The notes: a model not told the origin generated them from the sequence alone. A DNA stretch of 5,751 bases from Rhodocyclaceae bacterium (GCA_027325905.1 DAIEEM010000122.1:1-5751); one strand, 5' to 3'; counted from the first letter of the stretch, positions 1-5,751 are shown. Numbers and translations are program-made.

Positions 1-1
1 A

Positions 2-118
2 CTGCCCTACGACCTGCTCGGCAAGGTCTCGAACCGCATCATCAACGAAGTGCGCGGCATCAACCGCGTGGTCTTCGACATCTCCGGCAAGCCGCCGGCG
101 ACCATCGAGTGGGAATGA
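2..118 (+). CDS. guaA: GMP synthase (glutamine-hydrolysing), C-terminal end, partial
   Basis: GuaA converts XMP to GMP using ATP and glutamine, the last step of guanine nucleotide synthesis, in the cytoplasm. Only the last 38 residues are present, because the gene enters from the left edge. They begin [14 protein letters not shown] and end [10 protein letters not shown] followed by TGA. This ending is a hallmark of the GuaA C-terminal dimerisation domain; in E. coli GuaA (about 525 residues) the protein ends the same way. The N-terminal glutamine amidotransferase and ATP-pyrophosphatase domains lie outside the window. The next gene on this strand starts 116 bp downstream and is functionally unrelated, so guaA is probably the last gene of its own unit. 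Identification is firm despite the short fragment. Confidence 0.95.
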   Translation: MPYDLLGKVSNRIINEVRGINRVVFDISGKPPATIEWE

Positions 119-131
119 TCTGATGTTGCCA

Positions 132-170
132 GGCGCCCGCCGCCCGCACTGTCGGGCGCCGGCGACAGTG
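132..170 (+). terminator. Two overlapping GC-rich inverted repeats after guaA, possible terminator
   Basis: Two perfect 8-bp inverted repeats follow the guaA stop codon. The first pairs GGCGCCCG (132-139) with CGGGCGCC (153-160) around a 13-nt loop. The second pairs CACTGTCG (147-154) with CGACAGTG (163-170) around an 8-nt loop. They share bases 153-154 and interleave, so both cannot form fully at once. Only a short T run (175-177) follows the second stem, so it is not a textbook intrinsic terminator. Position between guaA and a separate gene makes transcript end formation the simplest reading; attenuation of the downstream gene is an alternative. Confidence 0.45.
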
Positions 171-221
171 GCTGTTTCGCTGCGGAACCGAGACCCTGTT
201 CCCCATAGTAAAAAATTCACC

Positions 222-227
222 GGGGAG
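222..227 (+). promoter_or_regulatory. Ribosome binding site of the PBP7-type endopeptidase
   Basis: GGGGAG lies 7 nt before the ATG at 235. It supports that start, which also places a clean signal peptide at the N-terminus. Confidence 0.75.
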
Positions 228-234
228 TCTCGCC

Positions 235-1137
235 ATGCTTAGGAAACATCTCTTCGTCGCCGTCCTGGCCGGCTACGTGGCGGCTGCTGCGGCGGGGCCG
301 CTGACATCGAAGCACGTGCTGGTGGTCGAAGAAGGCAGCGGCCAGGTGCTGTTCGCAAGGAACGCCGATACCACGGTGCCGATCGCGTCGCTTACCAAGT
401 TGATGACGGCGATGGTCGTGCTCGACGCCAGCCCGGACATGGACGAGCCCATCAGCATCGAAGCCCCGGACGTGCGGACGAAACGGCGCAGCCGCTCGCG
501 CCTGCCGGTCGGCGCCACGCTGCCGCGCCGCATCGTGTTGCAACTCGCGCTGATGTCCTCGGACAACCGCGCCGCGGAATCCCTGGCGCGCGCCTATCCC
601 GGCGGCATGGACGCCTTCCTCGACGCGGTGCGAGCCAAGGCGGCGGCCTTGGACATGACGCACACCAGCATCGAGGAGCCGACGGGACTTTCCGCCAACA
701 ACCGCTCGACCGCCGCCGATCTCGTCAAGATGGTCGAAGCGGCGGCGCAGTATCCTGACATCGCGCGCATCACGACGGACAGCGGCGACGTCGTCGACGT
801 CGATGGCCGCGCCGTCCAGTACCACAACACCAATCGCCTGGTCGGCCAACAGGGCTGGGACATCCTGCTGTCGAAGACCGGCACGACGACGCCCGCCGGC
901 CGCTGCCTGCTGATGCGGCTGCAGTCCGCCGGCCGCACCGTGATCATGGTGCTGCTCAACGCCAAAGCGGGATCGGCGCGCTTCCTCGATGCGATGAAGA
1001 TCCGTCGTTTTCTATCGGGCGAGACCAGCGTGGCGGCGCTGGACGCGCCGATCCGCCGTACGCGCGGCGCCTCGTACGCCAGGCTCCGCAAGCCGTCGCG
1101 CAGCCGCCTTATCTTGGCGAAGGCGGACGCCTCCTGA
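235..1137 (+). CDS. pbpG: D-alanyl-D-alanine endopeptidase (PBP7/8-type, peptidase S11)
   Basis: Low-molecular-mass penicillin-binding proteins of this kind cleave D-Ala-meso-DAP cross-links in periplasmic peptidoglycan during wall remodelling. The 300-residue product has the three motifs of the serine active-site fold: SLTK with nucleophile Ser52 and Lys55, SDN at 109-111, and KTG at 214-216. The stretch IASLTKLMTAMVV is typical of PbpG and of S11 D,D-peptidases in general. The N-terminus is a signal peptide: basic residues R3, K4 and H5, a hydrophobic core from about 6 to 20, and a likely cleavage after the alanine run near residue 20. Length fits E. coli PBP7 (about 310 residues). There is no C-terminal extension long enough for the anchor domain of PBP5-type carboxypeptidases, which favours PBP7 over DacA/DacC. 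The C-terminus is basic (many Arg, Lys and Ser). The 3' end overlaps the convergent peroxiredoxin gene by 29 bp. Endopeptidase rather than carboxypeptidase activity is inferred from family resemblance. Confidence 0.9.
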   Translation: MLRKHLFVAVLAGYVAAAAAGPLTSKHVLVVEEGSGQVLFARNADTTVPIASLTKLMTAMVVLDASPDMDEPISIEAPDVRTKRRSRSRLPVGATLPRRIVLQLALMSSDNRAAESLARAYPGGMDAFLDAVRAKAAALDMTHTSIEEPTGLSANNRSTAADLVKMVEAAAQYPDIARITTDSGDVVDVDGRAVQYHNTNRLVGQQGWDILLSKTGTTTPAGRCLLMRLQSAGRTVIMVLLNAKAGSARFLDAMKIRRFLSGETSVAALDAPIRRTRGASYARLRKPSRSRLILAKADAS

Positions 1138-1672
1138 CGGGCTGCGCCGTTGCGGCCCACTTGCGCACCGCGGCCAGGGTGTTTTCCACATGCTTGTCGG
1201 GGTTCATCGCCGTGTAGCGATAGACGATCCGGCCGTCGGGCGCGATGACGTAGGAGGTGCGATCGGCGTAGCGCGTAAAGCCCAGCAGCACGGCATCGTA
1301 GGCCTTCATGATGCGCTGGTCGGCGTCGGCGGCGACCGGGAACTTGCTGCGGCATTCGCTGACCGAGAAGCGGTTGAGGGTCGTGATGTCGTCGTGCGAG
1401 ACGCCAATCACCGTCGCCCCGAGCGCCTTGAACTGGTCCACGGCTTCGGCGAAGTCGTGCGCCTCGATGGTGCAGCCCGTCGTGAAGGCGGCGGGATAGA
1501 AATAGAGAACCACCGGGCCGTTCTCGAGGGCGGTAGACAATCTGTACTCGAACACCTTGCCGCCCAGCGATGCTGGCGTCGTGAAATCCGGCGCCGGCGC
1601 GCCGATGTCCAGTTCGGCGCTCGCGGGCAGGGCCGGAAGCATCAGCAGGATGGCTTTCAGTAGCCGTTTCAT
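1109..1672 (-). CDS. Exported BCP/AhpC-TSA-like peroxiredoxin
   Basis: Thiol peroxidases of this fold reduce hydrogen peroxide and organic hydroperoxides through a peroxidatic cysteine. The 187-residue product has the signature PAAFTTGC, matching PxxxTxxC, with Cys67 as the peroxidatic residue and Thr64 as its partner. Arg138, just before TSYVIAPDG, is a likely match to the conserved active-site arginine. The match is closest to the BCP (PrxQ) group, but the usual resolving Cys five residues after the peroxidatic one is replaced by His72. The only other cysteine is Cys107, in SECRSKF. Residues 1-19 form a signal peptide (K2, R3, then LLKAILLMLPALP) with an ASA site before Glu20, so the mature enzyme should work in the periplasm. 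The start at 1672 is preferred over in-frame ATGs upstream because it begins the signal peptide and has a ribosome site; the longer version would run back through the DUF3460 gene. The gene sits 29 bp after DUF3460, apparently last in the operon, and its arginine/proline-rich tail overlaps the 3' end of the convergent endopeptidase gene. Confidence 0.88.
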   Translation of the reverse strand: MKRLLKAILLMLPALPASAELDIGAPAPDFTTPASLGGKVFEYRLSTALENGPVVLYFYPAAFTTGCTIEAHDFAEAVDQFKALGATVIGVSHDDITTLNRFSVSECRSKFPVAADADQRIMKAYDAVLLGFTRYADRTSYVIAPDGRIVYRYTAMNPDKHVENTLAAVRKWAATAQPVRRRPPSPR

Positions 1673-1679
1673 CTCCGTT

Positions 1680-1684
1680 CTCCC
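1680..1684 (-). promoter_or_regulatory. Ribosome binding site of the peroxiredoxin
   Basis: On the minus strand GGGAG lies 7 nt before the ATG at 1672, inside the 29-bp gap after the DUF3460 stop codon. It decides the start in favour of the signal-peptide form. Confidence 0.7.
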
Positions 1685-1701
1685 GTCGCAAACGAGACGA
1701 A

Positions 1702-1911
1702 TCAATGCGGGGCAGGATTGCCGAAATAATAGTAGCCGTCGACCGGAACGCTGTCGCGCAAGGCTTCCTCCTGCGCCGCAAGATTCACCTGCTTGTCCCA
1801 GTAAATGGCGCGGCCGCGATGCTGGTCTGAGACGACCTCGGGATGTTGCGCCAGGAACTCGTTCATGAACTGCGTAAATTCGGAGACGTATTCGGTCTGA
1901 TGTTTGATCAT
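1702..1911 (-). CDS. DUF3460 family small protein
   Basis: This 69-residue cytoplasmic protein has no known function. It carries the pattern I associate with DUF3460: an N-terminal YVSEFTQFMNEFL segment (8-20), then HPEVV (23-27) and the core GRAIYWDK (33-40), with a short acidic region and an aromatic-rich end (GYYYF, 59-63). It has no signal peptide, membrane segment or cysteine. The start at 1911 is chosen because GAGGG lies 8 nt upstream; the alternative ATG at 1926 would overlap that site and add only five residues. The gene lies 209 bp from the first spoVR stop to its own stop codon end-region, with its start 38 bp beyond the second in-frame spoVR stop, and it is 29 bp before the peroxiredoxin. 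It is therefore likely co-transcribed with the prkA-yeaH-spoVR genes. A role in the same stress response is inferred from position only. Confidence 0.85.
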   Translation of the reverse strand: MIKHQTEYVSEFTQFMNEFLAQHPEVVSDQHRGRAIYWDKQVNLAAQEEALRDSVPVDGYYYFGNPAPH

Positions 1912-1917
1912 GATGGA

Positions 1918-1924
1918 CACCCTC
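1918..1924 (-). promoter_or_regulatory. Ribosome binding site of the DUF3460 gene
   Basis: On the minus strand GAGGGTG lies just upstream of the ATG at 1911, with 8 nt between GAGGG and the start codon once the trailing TG is excluded. The competing ATG at 1926 overlaps it, which argues against the longer start. Confidence 0.65.
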
Positions 1925-1949
1925 ATTGGGAAACCGCAATGACCGACGA

Positions 1950-2018
1950 TCAGCGCGCGCGGCGCCGGTCGACCAGGAGTTCTTTCACCATCTGCACCTG
2001 GCCGTGCTCGTCCTGCTC
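1950..2018 (-). other. In-frame continuation of spoVR beyond its stop codon
   Basis: After the TAA at 2021-2019 the spoVR frame continues for 22 sense codons to a TGA at 1952-1950. The peptide starts EQDEHGQVQM and ends LLVDRRRAR. Twenty of the 22 codons end in G or C, as in the surrounding genes, which is what coding sequence here looks like. Together with the main frame it would give a protein of about 507 residues, near the 510 of E. coli YcgB. I read this as the detached natural C-terminus of SpoVR, cut off by a nonsense change (GAA to TAA would need one base) or by a sequencing error. The gap to the DUF3460 start then shrinks to 38 bp. Confidence 0.65.
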
Positions 2019-3473
2019 TTAGAGGCGCACCGGGAAGCCCCAGAGGCTGGCGATATGGTTGAGGATTTCGTCGCGGGTTTCGCCCAGCGGGCGGCGCTGG
2101 TAGTGGAAGTGCCGCAGCGTCAGCGAACGGTCGCCCTGGAAATCGACGTTCCATACCTGGATGTTGGGCTCGCGTCTGCCGAGGTTGTACTGATCGGAGA
2201 GCCGCTGCCGCAAGGCCCGGTAGCCTTGGTCGTCGTGGATCGCATCGACCTGGATCTTGTCGCGGCGGTCGTCGTCGACGACGGCGAACAGGCGGAACTC
2301 GCGCATCAGCTTGGGCGACAGGTATTGGGCGATGAAGCTCTCGTCCTTGAAGTTGCGCATGGCGAACTCCAGGGTCTCGCGCCAGTCGCTGCCCGCCACC
2401 TCGGGGAACCACTCGCGGTCCTCGGCGGTCGGCGCTTCGCAGATGCGGCGCAGATCGCGCCACATGGCGAAGCCGAGCGCGTAGGGATTGATGCCGCTGT
2501 AGTGCGGGCTGTTGTACGGCGGTTGGTAGAGGACGTTGGTGTGGGACTGCAGGAATTCGATCATGAAGCCGTCGGACAGCAGGCCTTCGTCGTAGAGGTG
2601 GTTGAGCAGCGTGTAGTGCCAGAAGCTGGCCCAGCCCTCGTTCATGAGCTGGGTCTGGCGTTGCGGCAGGAAATACTGGCCGATCTTGCGCACGATGCGC
2701 ACGATCTCGCGCTGCCAGGGTTCCAGCAGCGGCGCGTTCTTCTCGAAGAAATAGAGCAGGTTCTCCTCGGGCTCGGCGGGGAATCGGCGCGCCGTCGGCT
2801 CGTCCGCGTCGTCGTCGGGGCGCGCCGGCAAGGTGCGCCACAGGTCGTTCACCTGCGATTGCAGGTATTCCTCGCGCTCCTTCTGGCGCTCCTTCTCCTT
2901 CTGCAGCGACAGCTTCGGCGGCCGCTTGTAGCGGTCGACGCCGACGTTGAGCAGGGCGTGGCAGGAATCTATCAGGCGTTCGACTTCCTCCTCGCCGTGG
3001 CGCTCCTCGCACTCGGCGATGAAATTGCGCGCGAACACCATGTAGTCGACGATGGAGTCGGCCGACGTCCAGGTGCGGAACAGGTAGTTGCCCTTGAAGA
3101 AGGAATTGTGGCCGTAGGCGGCATGGGCGATGACCAGCCCCTGCATCATCATCGTGTTCTCTTCCATCAGGTAGGCGATGCAGGGATCGGAGTTGATGAC
3201 GATTTCGTAGGCCAGGCCCATCTGGCCGCGACGGTAGCCGGTCTCGGTGGCGAGGAAGTGCTTGCCGAACGACCAGTGGTGGTAGTTGACCGGCATGCCG
3301 ACCGAGGCGTAGGCGTCCATCATCTGTTCCGCCGTGATGAGCTCGACGATGTGCGGATAGCAGTCGAGGCGGTAATGGCGCGCGACGCGGCCAATCTCCT
3401 CGTCATAGCGGGCGATCAGGTCGAAGGTCCAGTCGGACTGGGTGGAGATCGGCTTGTTTTTCCTTTTCGCCAT
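2019..3473 (-). CDS. spoVR: SpoVR family protein (YcgB-like), probably truncated at the C-terminus
   Basis: SpoVR was named for a Bacillus sporulation gene involved in spore cortex formation, but it is common in non-sporing bacteria, where it accompanies PrkA and YeaH in stress or stationary phase; its biochemical activity is unknown. The 484-residue product closely resembles E. coli YcgB across its length: DWTFDLI (14-20), QMMDAYASVGMPVNYHHWSFGK (50-71), AYEIVINSDPCIAYLMEEN (88-106), the His-rich segment around His117 and His122 (AHAAYGHNSFF), the CHALLNVGVDRYKRP region (171-185), a charged helix (about 190-208), and NEGWASFWHY (278-287). The clustered His residues and NEGW could bind metal, but that is speculation. 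The start lies 19 bp after the yeaH stop with only a weak ribosome site, suggesting translational coupling. The frame ends at TAA directly after SLWGFPVRL, although coding-like sequence continues in frame for 22 codons, so the annotated end may be a mutation or error; the full version would span 1950-3473. Confidence 0.92.
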   Translation of the reverse strand: MAKRKNKPISTQSDWTFDLIARYDEEIGRVARHYRLDCYPHIVELITAEQMMDAYASVGMPVNYHHWSFGKHFLATETGYRRGQMGLAYEIVINSDPCIAYLMEENTMMMQGLVIAHAAYGHNSFFKGNYLFRTWTSADSIVDYMVFARNFIAECEERHGEEEVERLIDSCHALLNVGVDRYKRPPKLSLQKEKERQKEREEYLQSQVNDLWRTLPARPDDDADEPTARRFPAEPEENLLYFFEKNAPLLEPWQREIVRIVRKIGQYFLPQRQTQLMNEGWASFWHYTLLNHLYDEGLLSDGFMIEFLQSHTNVLYQPPYNSPHYSGINPYALGFAMWRDLRRICEAPTAEDREWFPEVAGSDWRETLEFAMRNFKDESFIAQYLSPKLMREFRLFAVVDDDRRDKIQVDAIHDDQGYRALRQRLSDQYNLGRREPNIQVWNVDFQGDRSLTLRHFHYQRRPLGETRDEILNHIASLWGFPVRL

Positions 3474-3492
3474 GGTGCGCGGGTCTGCTCGG

Positions 3493-4764
3493 TCAGGCCA
3501 ACTGCTTGCGGAACAAGTCGTGGAACACCGGGTAGATGTCCGGCAGTCCGGCGATGCGCTGCATGGCGAAGCGTTCGGGATAGGCGTCGCGCACCCGTGC
3601 GTATTCGTGCCAGAGGTTCTGCGGCTCGACGGCCGTGATCTCGATGTAGGCGTAGTACTGCACGTAGGGCAAGATCGCGTCGTGGAGGACTTCGCGGCAG
3701 TGCGGCGAATCGCTGTCCCAGTTCTCGCCGTCGGAGGCTTGCGCGCCGTAGATGTTCCAGACGCGCGAGGAGTAGCGCTCGGCGACGATCTCGTGCATTA
3801 ATTCGAGCGCGCTGGAGACGACCGTGCCGCCCGATTCGCGCGAGTGGAAGAACTCGTCCTCGTCGACTTCGAAGGCCTGGGTATGGTGGCGGATGAAGAC
3901 CACCTCGATGTGCTGGTAGGTGCGCCGCAGGAACAGGTAGAGCAGCATGAAGAAGCGCTTGGCCGCCTGCTTCTTCTCTTCGTCCATGGAACCGGAAACG
4001 TCCATCAGGCAGAACATGACGGCCTGCGTCGACGGCGCCGGGATGCGGATGCGATTGTTGAAGCGCAGGTCGAAGGTGTCGAGGAAGGGCACGCGCTCGA
4101 TCTTGCGCAGCAGGCGGGCGATCTCGCGGCGCAATTCCTGGGCTTCGCGCGTGTCGCCGTCGCCGCAGGCTTCCAGGCGTTCCAGCCGCTCCTGTGCCGC
4201 GCGCAGGTCCTTGCGGTAGGGCGAGCCGACGGCGATGCGGCGGCCGGCGGCGCCGCGCAGGGAACGCACGATGTTGATATTGGTGGGCACGCCGCTTTGC
4301 GTATATCCGGCGCGCACGCGCTTGAACTCATCGATGCGCGTCAGTTGGGTCTTGACCAGGTTGGGCAAGGCGAGATCTTCGAATAAGATGTCGAGGAATT
4401 CCTCGCGCGAGAGATGGAAGGCGAAGTCGTCCTGGTGCGTGCCTTCGTCCTGGCTGGCCTGGCTGCCGCCGGACCCGCCACCGCCGGCGCGCTCCAGTTC
4501 GTCGCCGCTGTGGTACTGGTCGTTGCCCGAGAGCACGTCGCGTCGCACGCCGCCGCGCCCGTAGCGGAACTGGGGTTCGGAGATGTCCTTGGCCGGGATG
4601 CCGATCTTCTCGCCGTTGTCGATGTCGGCGATACCGCGCCTGCTGATCGCTTCCGCCACCGCCTTGCTGATCTGGCTCTTGAAGCGTCGGATGAAGCGGC
4701 CGCGGTTGACGGCGCTCTTGTTCTTGCTGTCGAAGCGTCGATCGACGATGCGGACTTCCACCAT
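3493..4764 (-). CDS. yeaH: YeaH/YhbH family protein (DUF444, UPF0229), vWA-like
   Basis: YeaH is the usual partner of the PrkA/YeaG kinase; in E. coli yeaG and yeaH are co-transcribed under RpoS and nitrogen-starvation control. Its molecular role is not settled. The 423-residue product matches E. coli YeaH (about 427) from end to end. Visible parts are a basic N-terminus (residues 8-36), a glycine-rich linker (GGGGSGG, 95-100 region), a segment LSREEFLDILFEDLALPNL (118-136), a charged helical stretch (185-224), and a von Willebrand A-like domain with an intact metal-ion-dependent adhesion site DVSGS (255-259), a candidate threonine in SGGT (Thr314) and an aspartate in ASDGENW (Asp345). It has no signal peptide, so it is cytoplasmic. 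The start at 4764 is backed by GAGGGA 5 nt upstream. It follows prkA by 46 bp and precedes spoVR by 19 bp. Confidence 0.95.
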   Translation of the reverse strand: MVEVRIVDRRFDSKNKSAVNRGRFIRRFKSQISKAVAEAISRRGIADIDNGEKIGIPAKDISEPQFRYGRGGVRRDVLSGNDQYHSGDELERAGGGGSGGSQASQDEGTHQDDFAFHLSREEFLDILFEDLALPNLVKTQLTRIDEFKRVRAGYTQSGVPTNINIVRSLRGAAGRRIAVGSPYRKDLRAAQERLERLEACGDGDTREAQELRREIARLLRKIERVPFLDTFDLRFNNRIRIPAPSTQAVMFCLMDVSGSMDEEKKQAAKRFFMLLYLFLRRTYQHIEVVFIRHHTQAFEVDEDEFFHSRESGGTVVSSALELMHEIVAERYSSRVWNIYGAQASDGENWDSDSPHCREVLHDAILPYVQYYAYIEITAVEPQNLWHEYARVRDAYPERFAMQRIAGLPDIYPVFHDLFRKQLA

Positions 4765-4769
4765 ATCGT

Positions 4770-4775
4770 TCCCTC
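4770..4775 (-). promoter_or_regulatory. Ribosome binding site of yeaH
   Basis: On the minus strand GAGGGA lies 5 nt before the ATG at 4764, within the purine-rich run GAGAGAGAGGGAA. It lies in the 46-bp gap after prkA, in which I see no convincing terminator. Confidence 0.7.
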
Positions 4776-4810
4776 TCTCTCCGATTGGATCGTTCCGGCC
4801 CGATCGCCGC

Positions 4811-5751
4811 TCAGGATGACTTGCGTACGCGCAGATACCACTCCGAAAGCAGCCTGACCTGCTTCTCCGTATAGCCGCGGGCCATCATGCGGTTGACGAA
4901 GTCTTTGTGCTTGCGCTGTTCGTCGGCGCTGGCCTTGGCGTTGAACGAAATCACCGGCAGCAGCTCCTCGGTGTTGGAGAACATCTTCTTCTCGATCACC
5001 GCGCGCAGCTTCTCGTAGGAGGTCCACGCCGGGTTGCGGCCGTCGTTCTTGGCGCGGGCGCGCAGCACGAAATTGACCACCTCGTTGCGGAAGTCCTTGG
5101 GATTGCTGATGCCTGCGGGCTTCTCGTTCTTCTCCAGTTCGTCGTTCAAGGCGTTGCGGTCGAGGATTTCGCCGGTGTTCGGGTCGCGGAATTCCTGGTC
5201 CTGGATCCAGAAGTCGGCGTAGGTGACGTAGCGGTCGAAGATGTTTTGGCCATACTCGGAGTAGGATTCGAGGTAGGCGGTCTGGATTTCCTTGCCGATG
5301 AACTCGGTGAAGCGCGGCGCCAGGTACTCCTTGATGAAGGCCAGGTAGCGCTGCTCGATCTCGGGCGCGTACTGTTCCTGTTCGATCTGCTGCTCGATCA
5401 CGTACATAAGGTGCACCGGGTTGGCGGCGACCTCGCGGTGGTCGAAGTTGAATACCTTGGACAGGATCTTGAAGGCGAAGCGCGTGGACAGGCCGGTCAT
5501 GCCCTCGTCGACGCCGGCGTAGTCGCGGTATTCCTGGTAGGACTTGGCCTTGGGGTCCGTGTCCTTGAGGTTCTCGCCGTCGTAGATGCGCATCTTCGAG
5601 TAGATCGACGAGTTCTCGGGCTCCTTGAGGCGCGACAGCACCGCGAACTGGGCCATCATGCGCATCGTGTCGGGGGCGCAGGGCGCGTCGCCCAGCGAGG
5701 AGTTGGCGATCAGCTTCTCGTAGATCTTCACTTCCTCGGAGACGCGCAGGC
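4811..5751 (-). CDS. prkA: PrkA/YeaG family serine protein kinase, C-terminal half, partial
   Basis: PrkA proteins are cytoplasmic AAA+ type proteins reported to act as Ser/Thr protein kinases in stationary-phase and starvation responses (YeaG in E. coli). The last 312 residues are visible; the frame is open to the right edge, so the gene continues beyond it. A full-length protein is about 640-645 residues, so roughly the first half, including the ATP-binding Walker motifs, is missing here and cannot be assessed. The visible part carries the PrkA C-terminal domain, with GMTGLSTRFAFKILSKVFNFD, a Glu/Gln-rich helix around HLMYVIEQQIEQEQY, YGQNIFDRYVTYADFWIQD and the ending LLSEWYLRVRKSS. These agree with E. 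coli YeaG as I recall it. An apparent GTG start at 5731 is just an internal valine codon. It is probably the first gene of the operon with yeaH and spoVR. Confidence 0.95.
   Translation of the reverse strand, partial: LRVSEEVKIYEKLIANSSLGDAPCAPDTMRMMAQFAVLSRLKEPENSSIYSKMRIYDGENLKDTDPKAKSYQEYRDYAGVDEGMTGLSTRFAFKILSKVFNFDHREVAANPVHLMYVIEQQIEQEQYAPEIEQRYLAFIKEYLAPRFTEFIGKEIQTAYLESYSEYGQNIFDRYVTYADFWIQDQEFRDPNTGEILDRNALNDELEKNEKPAGISNPKDFRNEVVNFVLRARAKNDGRNPAWTSYEKLRAVIEKKMFSNTEELLPVISFNAKASADEQRKHKDFVNRMMARGYTEKQVRLLSEWYLRVRKSS

Noticed and set aside
204..209. CATAGT as a possible -10 box for pbpG
   Set aside because: The bases at -35 spacing (about 181-186, TGCGGA) do not resemble a sigma-70 element, so I do not call a promoter from sequence alone.
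217..849. Minus-strand 210-codon frame opposite pbpG
   Set aside because: It mirrors a gene with intact SxxK, SxN and KTG motifs, and its product is low-complexity Arg/Val/Gly/Asp-rich sequence with no recognisable family.
1673..1939. N-terminal extension of the peroxiredoxin to an ATG at 1939
   Set aside because: It would run through the DUF3460 gene in another frame and bury the signal peptide inside the protein. The start at 1672 has a ribosome site and begins a standard signal sequence.
1702..3012. Minus-strand 436-codon frame that joins the DUF3460 protein to an upstream Arg/Pro-rich sequence
   Set aside because: The upstream part is an out-of-frame shadow of spoVR. Only the last 69 codons have a ribosome site and a family match.
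1926..3638. Long plus-strand open frame of 570 codons opposite spoVR and yeaH
   Set aside because: It is antisense to two well-recognised genes. Its Val/Ala/Asp/Arg-rich composition is typical of a mirror frame in GC-rich DNA, and it shows no recognisable domain.
4765..4796. 8-bp direct repeat GGAACGAT (minus strand) at 4765-4772 and 4789-4796 in the prkA-yeaH gap
   Set aside because: It is short, has only two copies and one overlaps the ribosome-site region. No regulator site is recognisable and chance is a sufficient explanation.

Overview
The window looks like chromosomal DNA of a GC-rich Gram-negative bacterium, most likely a betaproteobacterium. The signs are GC-rich third codon positions, a DUF3460 protein (a family I know mainly from Betaproteobacteria), two exported proteins with Gram-negative style signal peptides, and a prkA-yeaH-spoVR cluster close in sequence to E. 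coli YeaG/YeaH/YcgB. I see no mobile element, CRISPR array, tRNA or rRNA, and no gene-free stretch longer than about 120 bases.

Left part, plus strand: the last 38 codons of guaA (GMP synthase), a short gap with two overlapping GC-rich inverted repeats, then a complete exported D-Ala-D-Ala endopeptidase of the PBP7/PbpG type. This gene runs tail to tail into the minus-strand genes, and its 3' end overlaps the last one by 29 bp.

Right part, minus strand, read from the right edge leftward: the C-terminal half of prkA (YeaG-type Ser protein kinase, cut by the window edge), yeaH (DUF444, a von Willebrand A-like protein with a MIDAS motif), spoVR (YcgB), a 69-residue DUF3460 protein, and an exported BCP-like peroxiredoxin. 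Gaps are 46, 19, 107 (38 if the spoVR stop is read through) and 29 bp, and no terminator is evident, so this is probably one operon. prkA, yeaH and spoVR form a widespread stress or stationary-phase module whose biochemistry is still poorly defined. Here it appears to be extended by a small unknown protein and an envelope peroxidase.

The most notable observation is an in-frame TAA near the end of spoVR. The same frame stays open for 22 more coding-like codons to a TGA. Including them restores a length of about 507 residues, close to that of E. coli YcgB. This suggests a nonsense mutation or a sequencing error.
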